A DNA stretch of 64,000 nucleotides from Paenibacillus sabinae T27 (GTDB lineage: Bacteria; Bacillota; Bacilli; Paenibacillales; Paenibacillaceae): contig NZ_CP004078.1 of NCBI RefSeq assembly GCF_000612505.1, forward strand, positions 4,515,925 to 4,579,924. The letters are read 5' to 3'. The position numbers were made by a program, and so were the translations under genes. The notes under the pieces were generated by a model. The model saw nothing but the letters and a program-made list of their open reading frames with translations. It had not been told where the DNA came from and did not search any database. This document shows, one piece after another, positions 56,169 through 64,000 of this stretch; within the stretch, counting starts at the first letter, position 1, and each line of letters starts with the position of its first letter.

Positions 56169-56207
56169 TGCTGTTACCTCCTCCGAAATCTTGGTTGTGG
56201 AATAGAT

Positions 56208-57092
56208 TTATCCCCGGAAGCTGTCCCGCCAGAATAAAAACCTGCGCTCCAGCACCCGGAAAATCGAATCAATCAGCTTGCCGACGAAGGCGAAAATGAG
56301 AATCCCGACAAAGATAATATCCGTACTTGAGTTCTGCTTCGCTTCATTAATAAGGAAGCCGACTCCCGACTGCGAGCCGATCAGTTCGGCAACGACCAGG
56401 CTGATCCAGGCCACCGCCAGCGACAAGCGCAGGCCCAGAAGAATATTCGGCAGCGCCCCGGGAAGGATAAGCCGCCGCAGCCGCTGGTACGGGCTGAAGC
56501 CAAGCACCCTTCCGACCTCCAGCAGCTTATGGTCGACATGCCGGATGCCCATAAAGGTATTGAGGTAAAGCGGAAAAAAAGAGCCGCTGATGATAATGGC
56601 CACTTTGGACACTTCCCCGAAGCCGAACCAAAGGATGATCAGTGGGGCAATCGCCAGATGGGGAACGAGGCGCAGCACCTGAACGCTCGGGTCAAGCAAA
56701 TATTCGGCCCTGCGGAACAGGCCCGTCAGGATGCCAAGCAGCAGGCCCGCTGCTCCGCCGATCAGAAAGCCGAGGAGCGCCCGTTCAAGGCTGACCCCGA
56801 GATGATGCGCAAGCTCGCCCGATACCGCCAGGCGGGCAAAAGAGCGGACGATGGTAAGCGGTGTCGGCAAAAATTCGGGCGATACCCAGCCGGCGCTTCC
56901 GGCGGTCTGCCAAAGCGCAACCGTCAGTACCGGCAGTATCGCGCCGGCCCCGAGGTCAGATAGATACGGCTTCCAGGAAACCGGCCGGCGGGATGCCGCC
57001 GCTGTTCTGCGCACCGCTTTGAGCCTGCTTCTTCCTTTCCTCACGCCCGTTCCGGGCTGGGCAATAACTTTGGCTCCTTCACTCACTCTCAT
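56208..57092 (-). CDS. ABC transporter permease, SsuC/TauC-like (second copy)
   Basis: This 294-residue membrane protein is one of two paralogous permeases in the operon. It has a basic N-terminus, about six helices, the characteristic EAA-like loop (LEVGRVLGFSPYQRLRRLIL, PGALPNILLGLRL) and a GSQSGVGFLINEAKQN C-terminal part. GTG 57086 is an alternative start given the position of GGAGAG. It forms the channel with the other permease. Confidence 0.9.
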   Translation of the reverse strand: MRVSEGAKVIAQPGTGVRKGRSRLKAVRRTAAASRRPVSWKPYLSDLGAGAILPVLTVALWQTAGSAGWVSPEFLPTPLTIVRSFARLAVSGELAHHLGVSLERALLGFLIGGAAGLLLGILTGLFRRAEYLLDPSVQVLRLVPHLAIAPLIILWFGFGEVSKVAIIISGSFFPLYLNTFMGIRHVDHKLLEVGRVLGFSPYQRLRRLILPGALPNILLGLRLSLAVAWISLVVAELIGSQSGVGFLINEAKQNSSTDIIFVGILIFAFVGKLIDSIFRVLERRFLFWRDSFRG

Positions 57093-57110
57093 TCTCTCCT
57101 TTCTATCCCG

Positions 57111-57908
57111 CTATAAGCTTGCTTTCCAGCGGAGCAGCCGATGTTCAATCAGACGCATGGCCGTATCGCTTAGCAGACCGCAGACTGCAAAGATGATAAT
57201 CCCGACGAATACCACCGGCGTATCGGCAAACTGGCGGGCGTCCGACATCATATAGCCGATCCCCGAGGTGGACGCAATCAGCTCCGCAACGACCAGACCG
57301 AGCCAGGACAGTCCGGCCGACAGGCGGGCGCCAAGCATAATATGCGGCACCGCTCCCGGGAGCACGAGCTTGAAAATCTGCTTCGTTCTGCTGAAGCCAA
57401 GCACCCGGGACACCTCGAACAGCTTGTTATCCACACCGCGAATTCCCATGAAGGTGTTAATATAGAGCGGGAAGAACGCGGCTTTGGCAATCAGCAGCAC
57501 CTTCGACTCCTCCCCAATGCCGAACCAGAGGATGAACAGCGGGACTACCGCGAGGCTTGGAATCATCCGGATCATCTGCAGCGAAGGATCAAGCAGTTTC
57601 TCCGAGCGTCTGAACAGTCCGACCAGAATCCCAAGCGTAAGCCCAAGCCCCCCGCCGAGCAAAAAACCGAGCAGGACCCGAACGGCGCTGACCAGGAGAT
57701 TGCTCCATAAATCCCCCGAGGCCGCAAGCGAAGCAAAAGAGACGGCTATCGTATACGGCGTCGGAAACAGCAGGTCCGAGATCAAGCCGTAATGCCCCAG
57801 CGCCTGCCACAGCGCCAGAACGGTTACCGGCAGCAGCAGACCGAGCAGGACCTGCGCCCCTCTTGCGGGCTTGCCTGCGGCTTCAATGGCGGCGGCACGG
57901 TTGCTCAT
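57111..57908 (-). CDS. ABC transporter permease, SsuC/TauC-like (first copy)
   Basis: This 265-residue membrane protein is clearly paralogous to its neighbour: VSRVLGFSRTKQIFKLVLPG, GARLSAGLSWLGLVVAELIA and TSGIGYMMSDARQF match it block by block. ATG 57908 follows GGAGGG. Two different permease subunits suggest a heterodimeric channel, whereas Ssu and Tau systems use a homodimer. It lies 68 bases after the ATPase gene. Confidence 0.9.
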   Translation of the reverse strand: MSNRAAAIEAAGKPARGAQVLLGLLLPVTVLALWQALGHYGLISDLLFPTPYTIAVSFASLAASGDLWSNLLVSAVRVLLGFLLGGGLGLTLGILVGLFRRSEKLLDPSLQMIRMIPSLAVVPLFILWFGIGEESKVLLIAKAAFFPLYINTFMGIRGVDNKLFEVSRVLGFSRTKQIFKLVLPGAVPHIMLGARLSAGLSWLGLVVAELIASTSGIGYMMSDARQFADTPVVFVGIIIFAVCGLLSDTAMRLIEHRLLRWKASL

Positions 57909-57975
57909 GATCATTCCCTCCTTCTCTTCAAACAAAATATATAATTCCAATCAATTAAATCGGATATAAGGCCGG

Positions 57976-58752
57976 TCAAATCCCTGCTCCGTCGGTCAAC
58001 TCCAGCTCTTCCACCTTTTCGAACTCGCTGAGCACCTTCAGCCGCAGCTCTTGAAAAGACGCGGTCGCTTTCTTCCTTGGATACGGAAGATCGATGCGGA
58101 CGATTTTTCGGATTTTACCGGGCCGCGGTTCCAGAATGACCACCCGGTTGCCCAGAAAGACCGCCTCGTCGATATCGTGGGTCACAAAGATCATCGTCGT
58201 CCGGTTGGTCCGCCAGATATCCAGCAGAACCGACTGCATATGCGCCCGGGTAAACGCGTCAAGCGCGCCGAACGGCTCGTCGAGCAGAAGAATTTTCGGA
58301 TTACGCAGGAGCGCCCGGGCAATCGCCACCCGCTGGGCCATGCCGCCGGACAGTTCGCGGGGATACGACTTTTCAAAGCCCTTCAGCTTCACCAGCTCGA
58401 TCAGCTCATCCACCTTCTTGCGAACTCCGGGATCGCGCAGCGACAGGTCGGAAGCGATATTCTTCTCCACGGTCAGCCAGGGAAAGAGGCGATGCTCCTG
58501 AAAAATAAACCCCTTGTCAATGCCCGGACCGTCAATCCTCGCCCCTCCCAGCGTCACCGTCCCGCTATAACCCCCGTCCAAACCGGCGACGATACGCAGC
58601 AGTGTGCTTTTGCCGCAGCCGCTTGGACCGATCACGGTAATAAATTCCCCTTCTTCCACATGAAGCTCGACATTATGCAGCGCCTGCACCGGACCGCCTG
58701 CGGTTTCGAACGTCTTGTTCAGATTGGAAATGTCCAGCAGCGTTTGTCCCAT
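57976..58752 (-). CDS. ABC transporter ATP-binding protein, SsuB/TauB-like
   Basis: This 258-residue cytosolic ATPase powers the importer. Walker A is GPSGCGKST (42-50), the signature is [15 protein letters not shown], Walker B is [12 protein letters not shown] and the H loop is [16 protein letters not shown]. The overall pattern is that of the SsuB/TauB/NrtD group. It is the first gene of the second operon and is preceded by a GGAGG site, a terminator-like leader hairpin and its own promoter. Confidence 0.92.
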   Translation of the reverse strand: MGQTLLDISNLNKTFETAGGPVQALHNVELHVEEGEFITVIGPSGCGKSTLLRIVAGLDGGYSGTVTLGGARIDGPGIDKGFIFQEHRLFPWLTVEKNIASDLSLRDPGVRKKVDELIELVKLKGFEKSYPRELSGGMAQRVAIARALLRNPKILLLDEPFGALDAFTRAHMQSVLLDIWRTNRTTMIFVTHDIDEAVFLGNRVVILEPRPGKIRKIVRIDLPYPRKKATASFQELRLKVLSEFEKVEELELTDGAGI

Positions 58753-58811
58753 ACCGTTCCTCCTTTTCTATTGAACCCGCATGAACGTACAGCTTAACAA
58801 CCAATTTGCAC

Positions 58812-58856
58812 AAAAAAAACAGAGGTATCGCGCCTTCCAGGACGCAACACCTCTGT
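58812..58856 (-). terminator. leader terminator (possible attenuator) before the ABC operon
   Basis: ACAGAGGT-GTTGCGTC pairs with GGCGCGAT-ACCTCTGT, a 16-base-pair stem with three wobbles, followed by eight T at 58819-58812 on the minus strand. It lies between the operon promoter and the ATPase start, about 55 bases upstream of the ATG. Its placement means that most transcripts would stop here unless an antiterminating signal intervenes. A 25-codon open frame (ATG at 58877, ending with a Cys codon and TAA) runs through the hairpin, but it has no visible ribosome binding site. Confidence 0.75.
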
Positions 58857-58915
58857 ATGAACAGTCGGCATACTGTGATTTAATTCATAGTATTTTTATG
58901 CGATTTGTGATTATT

Positions 58916-58944
58916 AAGGTATCACCAATTTAAGAGGCTGTCAA
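58916..58944 (-). promoter_or_regulatory. sigma-A-type promoter of the ABC/flavoprotein operon
   Basis: On the minus strand TTGACA (58944-58939) and TACCTT (58921-58916) are 17 bases apart. Transcription would begin near 58909, giving a leader of about 155 bases. An imperfect 24-base palindrome, ATACTATG...CAGTAT, just after it (about 58870-58894) may be an operator or an alternative RNA arm. Confidence 0.6.
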
Positions 58945-59005
58945 CGAAAAAAATAAAATTCGCGACAGCGGCCAAAAGCGCTCGGCTTATTAATCTTATA
59001 TTTTG

Positions 59006-59036
59006 AAAAAGACCGCCCGATCCTGATCAGGCAGTC
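59006..59036 (-). terminator. intrinsic terminator of the nitrogenase-like operon
   Basis: GACTGCCTGATC pairs, with wobbles, with GATCGGGCGGTC around an AG loop and is followed by TTTTT on the minus strand. It lies 23 bases after the radical SAM stop. This separates the nitrogenase-like operon from the ABC operon. Confidence 0.88.
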
Positions 59037-59058
59037 CTCTTCTAAAGTTGGTTCACCG

Positions 59059-60303
59059 CTATGCTATCCGATCGCTCTCTTTCCCGTTCACTCCGGCATA
59101 CTCGCCAAACGCGGGAACAAGCTCCTCGTCGATCGCGAACAAATCGTGAATCAGGAAATTCGGGCTTGGCGCGATATCGAAGTAATCCTTGTAAGTAAAG
59201 CCATATCTCTTAAAAATCTCATGGCATTTATAAGCCATATCCAGATGCCATTCCGCGCGCGGGGTCCGGTGACCTTCCAGCGCCGATCCGGGGTTCGGCG
59301 TCCAGGCCCCGGTCAGGGACAGCACGCCGATGGAAGCGAAGTACTCCACACCCGCAAGCGTCGCTTTCTTCGGTTCGATGCCCGCAACAAAGCCGGATCT
59401 GACCTTGCCTTTGCCGAATACCTTGGCCGCGTACTCTATCGCTTTGATCCAGTGCTCCCGGCCGCCGCATTCCGCCACCTTGCCCGGAAGAATGGCCGCG
59501 TAGAAGGCCGGGTCCCACATCTCCAGATTCATCGCCAGCGTGCGGAAGCCCGCTTCCTTGTAACGGTCGATAATGTCAAGATCCAGCGGCGCGCCGATAA
59601 CGGCGGTGCCGTTGAAATCCTGAAGGCCGGTGCTCTCCTGAATTGCTTCGGCGACGTCGATGTAATAATCGACCTCCCGCCGCTCGGGCACAAAGCCTCC
59701 GGTCAGGTTCGTATGCGTGACCCCGTCCAGCCGGTAGGCGGCCGCTACCGCTTCCCCGATTTGCTTCGGATTTTTCCATTTGATGCCCTGAATTTCCGAG
59801 TACGTATCCTTGGTCGCGTTGATGTTACAGAACAGGCAGTCCTGTCCCTTTTCCTTAAGCGAGCATTCATTGCTGTAGGCAATGGAAACCGTTCCGCCCC
59901 CCGTATACCCCGGAGAGTACCCGGCAATCCGCGAGAATGGCGTGCCGTCGGACGCGTTCAACCCATAATATTTGGGGCGTTTGTCGAACGATACGGGAAA
60001 CAGCTCTTTGCCTTTATGCGTAAGCACGTACTCGCCGCCGTCAAGGACAATCCGGAAGTCCGATCTGCTGTCCCAGTGAAAGGCGACCCGCAGACCTCCG
60101 GGCGTGGTGTAGCCGGTGGGCAGGTCGAAGCCCTCGTGGGTCTCGTGGTCCATTTCGAAGCATAAATGAACCTGCTCCTGAATCTCTCCGCCCAGATCGA
60201 GATTGCGGAATATGGCCGGATCGGCCGCCACTCCCTCGATATTCACTTCATTTTTAATTTTTAATTCCTGATAAAGCTGGCTTCTGACTTGCTCCCTGCT
60301 CAT
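59059..60303 (-). CDS. radical SAM protein of the nitrogenase-like cluster
   Basis: This 414-residue protein has a radical SAM cysteine motif with unusual spacing: Cys147, Cys156 and Cys159 (ECSLKEKGQDCLFC), that is C-x8-C-x2-C. The long first gap recalls the Elp3 type. A GGFVPERREVDYYID segment follows where the GGE motif of the fold is expected. The start at ATG 60303 fits GGGGAGTG and the conserved N-terminus, so the frame overlaps the NifK-like gene by 50 bases. It probably makes or modifies a cofactor, or acts on the substrate, of the nitrogenase-like enzyme. It is not NifB by length or motif. Confidence 0.85.
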   Translation of the reverse strand: MSREQVRSQLYQELKIKNEVNIEGVAADPAIFRNLDLGGEIQEQVHLCFEMDHETHEGFDLPTGYTTPGGLRVAFHWDSRSDFRIVLDGGEYVLTHKGKELFPVSFDKRPKYYGLNASDGTPFSRIAGYSPGYTGGGTVSIAYSNECSLKEKGQDCLFCNINATKDTYSEIQGIKWKNPKQIGEAVAAAYRLDGVTHTNLTGGFVPERREVDYYIDVAEAIQESTGLQDFNGTAVIGAPLDLDIIDRYKEAGFRTLAMNLEMWDPAFYAAILPGKVAECGGREHWIKAIEYAAKVFGKGKVRSGFVAGIEPKKATLAGVEYFASIGVLSLTGAWTPNPGSALEGHRTPRAEWHLDMAYKCHEIFKRYGFTYKDYFDIAPSPNFLIHDLFAIDEELVPAFGEYAGVNGKESDRIA

Positions 60304-61654
60304 TCTGTTCACTCCCCGCACCCGTTTGATATGGCAAATGTCCTGAATCCGCACCCAGAATACCGCTGCCCAAATCCTCCAGCAGCGTGAACACGCCGTC
60401 AAAGCCGGCGTATCCTTTCGTCAGCACGATCCGGTCCGAAACCGGAAACGATACCGGAACGAACGGGATGCCTGTTCGCTCCGCCGCGCGGCGCTCAATC
60501 GAGCTTCCGAGCAGCAGCTCAATCTCCTTGTACAGCACCAGTTCCTCAATGGTCTTGGCGTCGCTCTCAAATACAATTTCAGCTTCCGAACCCGGCTGCC
60601 ATTCCTCCCACTGACGGATAATGGTGCTGCGGGACGGCTCCGGAATGTCGTCGGTAAGGACGATCAGGGAAGGCAGCAGGCCGAGCGGATCGGTCAGAAA
60701 ACGGGCTATGCCGAGCACGGATGCGCTCTCGCCGACCAGGGCGAATTTTTTCTGAAAGCCGTACTTGTAGTATGCGTCCAGAAAATGCAGAATGTAGTGC
60801 CGCTCCTTCTGTTCCTTGAGACTGATCCATGCCTCTACCGCCTCCTGCTCCAGTTCCAGCTGCTTCCCGATGCAGCGCAGCCATTCTCCCGTCTGCAGGA
60901 CGCCTACCGGATATCCGTCGAAGTGAACGTAAGGAATGCCCGCGTTTCTTTCCAGCCACTCGCAGATTGGAAGACTGTGCGGGGAGAAAGAAACATTGAG
61001 TGCCGCATCAAAAAGGGTTGCCCACTCTCCCTTGTCCGCATCCGGCCCAAACAACACATTTACGGCTGCGCCGATGCCCTCCAGGCTGTCCTTGAGACCT
61101 TTCAGATTTCCGCGCCAGAATACATCCTGCTCTGGAATGATGCCGAACAGATTCACCAGACGGCCGTTCTTGCTGCCAGAGGGCTCGGCCAGCTTGTCGA
61201 ATTGGCGCAGTATGCCGGTTACCGCCGCCGTATATCCGTTATGGACGCTTCCTTTAAACCCGGGGGTACTGACGTGAATCGCTTTGTACTGCTGCTCCTG
61301 CAGCTCCTTGGTCATCGCCGGGACATCGTCGCCGACCAGCTCAGGCGTACACCCGGTCAGCACCACGTAGAAGTCGCCTTCCTTAATTTTCACCGCATTT
61401 TTGAGCTGTTCCCTAAGCCTTGAGCTTCCGCCGAACACAACCTGTCTTTCCAGAAAATTGGTTGAAGGAAGACCGAGGCCACCCGTGTAGCCGGACCCTC
61501 CGCCGCCGCTAAGGCTGCTGACTCCGGCATACTGCTGCACGCCGCAGCCCAGAGTGGAATGGATGATCGGGACAGCGCCCTCTATCGACTTGATCGTCTG
61601 AACAGCTCCATGCAGCATGCAGCTGTTCCGGTTTCCCGCCGTTGTCTCTCCCAT
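60254..61654 (-). CDS. nflK: nitrogenase-like NifK-type subunit
   Basis: This 466-residue protein is the beta-type subunit of a nitrogenase-like component 1. Three cysteines align by position with the P-cluster ligands of NifK: Cys12 (NSCMLHGAVQ), Cys37 (HSTLGCGVQ) and Cys102 (VLTGCTPELVGDDV). The TGCTPELVGDD block is typical of this superfamily. No further cofactor Cys stands out. It starts one base after the NifD-type stop, with its ribosome binding site inside that gene. A loose 30-residue tail covers the radical SAM start. Confidence 0.9.
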   Translation of the reverse strand: MGETTAGNRNSCMLHGAVQTIKSIEGAVPIIHSTLGCGVQQYAGVSSLSGGGGSGYTGGLGLPSTNFLERQVVFGGSSRLREQLKNAVKIKEGDFYVVLTGCTPELVGDDVPAMTKELQEQQYKAIHVSTPGFKGSVHNGYTAAVTGILRQFDKLAEPSGSKNGRLVNLFGIIPEQDVFWRGNLKGLKDSLEGIGAAVNVLFGPDADKGEWATLFDAALNVSFSPHSLPICEWLERNAGIPYVHFDGYPVGVLQTGEWLRCIGKQLELEQEAVEAWISLKEQKERHYILHFLDAYYKYGFQKKFALVGESASVLGIARFLTDPLGLLPSLIVLTDDIPEPSRSTIIRQWEEWQPGSEAEIVFESDAKTIEELVLYKEIELLLGSSIERRAAERTGIPFVPVSFPVSDRIVLTKGYAGFDGVFTLLEDLGSGILGADSGHLPYQTGAGSEQNEQGASQKPALSGIKN

Positions 61655-61655
61655 C

Positions 61656-63068
61656 CTATTTCACCTCCTGCTTGATATGCCAGTTGACGCTTTTGCTCAG
61701 CCAGCCCGCCCGGTAAGAGGAGCTTCCGCCGCTTAAATAGCGGCTGAGCGACGGGTTGCGCAGCGCTTTGACCAAAAGCGGGGGCAGCTCTTGAACGCCC
61801 CCGAAGCCGTACACGTCCACGGAATCGACGGCCGCCGCCGCGATTCCCGCTCTGGCCGCCCATACGGCCGCTTCACCGCGCCCGATATAAAGATCGGGCT
61901 TTAATTTCCCCAGCGCGTTGACTTTCTCGAAAGGCTGCCCCTGCTGGATGAATACCTGCGGATTACTCCGGCCGGCCCATTCCCGTAGTCTTGCGACATG
62001 CGAGCTGTCGGCGTGAGTCAAACTTAAAGCAGCCACTTGTCCGCCCAGCTCTTCCACGAGTTCGGCTACTCCGAATGCTTGCTCTGGAGGAAGATCGATA
62101 AAGACGGAGGCACCGTCCAGCCGGTGCCACTCCAAGGCTGTAACCGCCGCAGCTTTAGCCTCTTCGATATAAGTGCGGGCCTGTTCGGCAGAGTCGGCGG
62201 CACCTGCGGATCTGGCGGCGGCCAGCAGCCACCGCTCCGTTCCGGCAAGGCCAATCGGAGCCGTTTCCTCCAGGTGAACGATCCCGTGGGCCTCTTCCAG
62301 CCATTCCAGCAGGAAACGGGAATCGTCCTTATCTATGGCTATGGAGGCGAAGGCGTTCAGCGATTGCTGCAGCGCTGCAATCGTTAGACTCCCAGACAGG
62401 TTGTTATACGAAATCCCCGCTCCGTCCAAGTCTCGGATAATATGACTTGTCTTCGTTCCCGCTGTGCCGATCAGGTTAACGGCCGGAAGAGGGAGCGCAT
62501 CGGGATCTTTTTTCAATACGTACTTGGCCAGCGCATGGAACACCAAATCATACCCGTACACGGCCGTTTTGGAGCGGAAGCCCGCGGCATATACCGGGAC
62601 TACCGGAATGCCATACTGATCCTCCTTCTCCGTCGCGGCAGACTGGATATCGTCATTGTTAATGGCTACGACCGGCGTTGCCAGGATGAAAATGATCTCG
62701 GGACGCCAGGTCCGGTACGCCCGATCGACCGCTTCCCTAAGCTTGTCGTCTGCCCCCAGAATTGAGTCGTTCTCTTCAATGTTTGTAATCAGCCAGGGGC
62801 TGCCTCCAGCCCTGAGCTCATCTTCAAGCTTGATCGCGCCGCACCCCGGCGGACTGTGAATAATGGTGACGCTGCCGCGAATGCGGCCAAGAAGCCGGAT
62901 TGCGCCTATCACCTCGTCGTCTCCTGTTTCCGAATAGGTGCGGATTCGTTGTCTCGTCTCTTCCTTCTCCAGTTCATCCGCCAAAGCGGCGCTGTCGCCG
63001 TAGAAAGCGGTAAGCACCCCTCTGCGTTTTTCCCTCGTCCGGGGAAGCCGTTGTCTGATTTCGTTCAT
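61656..63068 (-). CDS. nflD: nitrogenase-like NifD-type subunit with one cysteine
   Basis: This 470-residue protein has the NifD/oxidoreductase fold: SVTIIHSPPGCGAIKLED with Cys76 (like NifD Cys88), FILATPVVAINNDDIQSAAT in place of the CPIGLIGDD block, and NLIGTAGTKTSHIIRDLDGA. Cys76 is the only cysteine in the whole chain. NifD Cys62, Cys154 and the FeMo-cofactor ligand Cys275 have no counterpart. The first 35 residues are basic. It begins 11 bases after the NifH-like stop. With NifK-like it probably holds one simple [4Fe-4S] cluster and a substrate pocket. Confidence 0.88.
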   Translation of the reverse strand: MNEIRQRLPRTREKRRGVLTAFYGDSAALADELEKEETRQRIRTYSETGDDEVIGAIRLLGRIRGSVTIIHSPPGCGAIKLEDELRAGGSPWLITNIEENDSILGADDKLREAVDRAYRTWRPEIIFILATPVVAINNDDIQSAATEKEDQYGIPVVPVYAAGFRSKTAVYGYDLVFHALAKYVLKKDPDALPLPAVNLIGTAGTKTSHIIRDLDGAGISYNNLSGSLTIAALQQSLNAFASIAIDKDDSRFLLEWLEEAHGIVHLEETAPIGLAGTERWLLAAARSAGAADSAEQARTYIEEAKAAAVTALEWHRLDGASVFIDLPPEQAFGVAELVEELGGQVAALSLTHADSSHVARLREWAGRSNPQVFIQQGQPFEKVNALGKLKPDLYIGRGEAAVWAARAGIAAAAVDSVDVYGFGGVQELPPLLVKALRNPSLSRYLSGGSSSYRAGWLSKSVNWHIKQEVK

Positions 63069-63079
63069 GGTTCGTCTCC

Positions 63080-63946
63080 TCAGCGCCCAGCGGCAGAGAA
63101 GGAAGCCGCCTCCTGATTGATGGCATCTCCCCAGCTTCTGGCCCAGTCACGAAGATCGGTGACATTCAGCGGGCTTGGAACGGACAAGTTCTCATTCTCC
63201 GCCACATACGCGGCCAGCTTCCGGTAAACATCGGCTTGTTCGGAGCCGGGATTCGCTTCGATCACGGTTTTGCCGTACAGCTCGCTCTGGGCGACTACCG
63301 GCGAACGGGGAACGAAGCCTGCAACCGATGCGCCCGTCCGGCTCGCGAAATCCGTAATTAGCGACTCGGGATACCCGGGCAAAATACTGTTCCCGATAAT
63401 GCCGCCGAGCCTTGCTCCTCCGGATGGAGCGTATTTGCCGATCGCCTTGAACAGATTATTGGCGGCGTAGATCGCCATGAAGTCCGAGGAGCTGACGACA
63501 TAAGCTCTGTCGGTAATGCCATCGCGGATCGGTACGGCGAAGCCGCCGCATACCACGTCTCCCAAGACATCGTACAGCACATAATCAGCCTCGTATTCCT
63601 CAAAGACATTCAGCTCCTGCAGCAGGCCCACGGCTGCGTTGATGCCGCGCCCTGCGCAGCCGACGCCCGGAACCGGACCGCCCGCCTCAATGCAGAGCAC
63701 GCCCTTGAAGCCAACCGCGGACACGTCCTGCAGCTTCACATTGGCGCTGTCTCGCAGGCTGTCGATTACCGTAGGCAGATAGTCGCCGCCTCTCAGCGTA
63801 TTGGTGGAATCGCTCTTGGGATCGCATCCGATCTGGATTACCCGGTGACCCGCTTCCGCGAGAGCGGCACTGATGTTGGATGTGGTCGTCGATTTTCCAA
63901 TGCCGCCCTTCCCGTAGATTGCAATATGCTTGGTCCTTTTAGCCAT
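63080..63946 (-). CDS. nflH: nitrogenase-like reductase NifH-type
   Basis: This 288-residue ATPase is the iron protein of a nitrogenase-like system. It has the P-loop GKGGIGKST (12-20), Cys97 (GVGCAGRGI) and Cys133 ([15 protein letters not shown]). These are the two ligands that bridge a [4Fe-4S] cluster in the dimer. Arg100, the position ADP-ribosylated in some NifH proteins, is present. It starts with AGGAGG. It is the first visible gene of the operon; only 54 bases of upstream sequence lie in the window, so further genes or the promoter may lie beyond the right edge. Confidence 0.93.
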   Translation of the reverse strand: MAKRTKHIAIYGKGGIGKSTTTSNISAALAEAGHRVIQIGCDPKSDSTNTLRGGDYLPTVIDSLRDSANVKLQDVSAVGFKGVLCIEAGGPVPGVGCAGRGINAAVGLLQELNVFEEYEADYVLYDVLGDVVCGGFAVPIRDGITDRAYVVSSSDFMAIYAANNLFKAIGKYAPSGGARLGGIIGNSILPGYPESLITDFASRTGASVAGFVPRSPVVAQSELYGKTVIEANPGSEQADVYRKLAAYVAENENLSVPSPLNVTDLRDWARSWGDAINQEAASFSAAGR

Positions 63947-64000
63947 TTTTTTATCCTCCTGTCTGCATATCCTCTTGTCTGCCGGCTGCTGCTCCGGCTT

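Noticed and set aside
59059..63946. Genuine nitrogen fixation genes
   Set aside because: The NifD-like protein lacks the FeMo-cofactor Cys and most cluster Cys, and no cofactor assembly genes are in the window, so this is not a dinitrogenase.

Overview
The window looks like chromosome of a spore-forming member of the Bacillales, most likely Paenibacillus. The evidence is a moderately high GC content, strong AGGAGG-type ribosome binding sites, a YyaC-type spore protein, a complete sigma-B partner-switching locus, a T-box leader, and a dense set of small Firmicutes stress and envelope families. Species assignment is inference; no rRNA or tRNA gene is visible.

Layout. 0-0.5 kb: end of an IS3-family insertion sequence. 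0.9-9.6 kb: housekeeping and accessory enzymes (methyltransferase, PhzF, MFS exporter with its regulator, hydrolase, YyaC, pirin, asparaginase). 9.9-23.4 kb: a stress-response region. Its centre is a minus-strand locus resembling rsbY-rsbK-rsbM of the Bacillus cereus group, followed by an extra REC-kinase-REC hybrid and rsbV-rsbW-sigB. It is flanked by small stress membrane and envelope proteins (YeaQ, YtxH, DUF5665, YflT, DUF948, DUF1328). 23.5-36 kb: secreted proteins, a CDF transporter, an ABC-F protein, a metallo-hydrolase, a CvfC-like protein, a secreted transglutaminase and a thioredoxin reductase/glutaredoxin pair. 36-52.9 kb: a P1B4 ferrous-iron-type efflux ATPase behind a Fur-family box, an orphan PEP-enzyme-like protein, MetY, DeoC, an atypical ketosynthase III, an SPFH protein, an HPr-like protein without its histidine, DAHP synthase behind a T-box with a Phe specifier, transporters, a second hybrid kinase and a lone receiver.

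53.1-63.9 kb: the most unusual part, about 11 kb all on the minus strand. The upstream operon encodes a NifH-like reductase, NifD-like and NifK-like proteins and a radical SAM protein, and ends at a strong terminator. The next operon starts from its own promoter and carries a leader terminator. It encodes an SsuABC/TauABC-like importer with two different permeases, an APS-reductase/fumarate-reductase-like flavoprotein, a two-cluster ferredoxin and the lipoprotein binding protein. No nifB, nifE, nifN or nifV is present. The NifD-like protein has a single cysteine, so it cannot hold a FeMo-cofactor in the known way. I infer a nitrogenase-like reductase that acts on an imported small molecule. 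By family analogy with SsuA/TauA, APS reductase and methylthio-alkane reductase this may be an organosulfur compound, but the substrate is not shown by the sequence.
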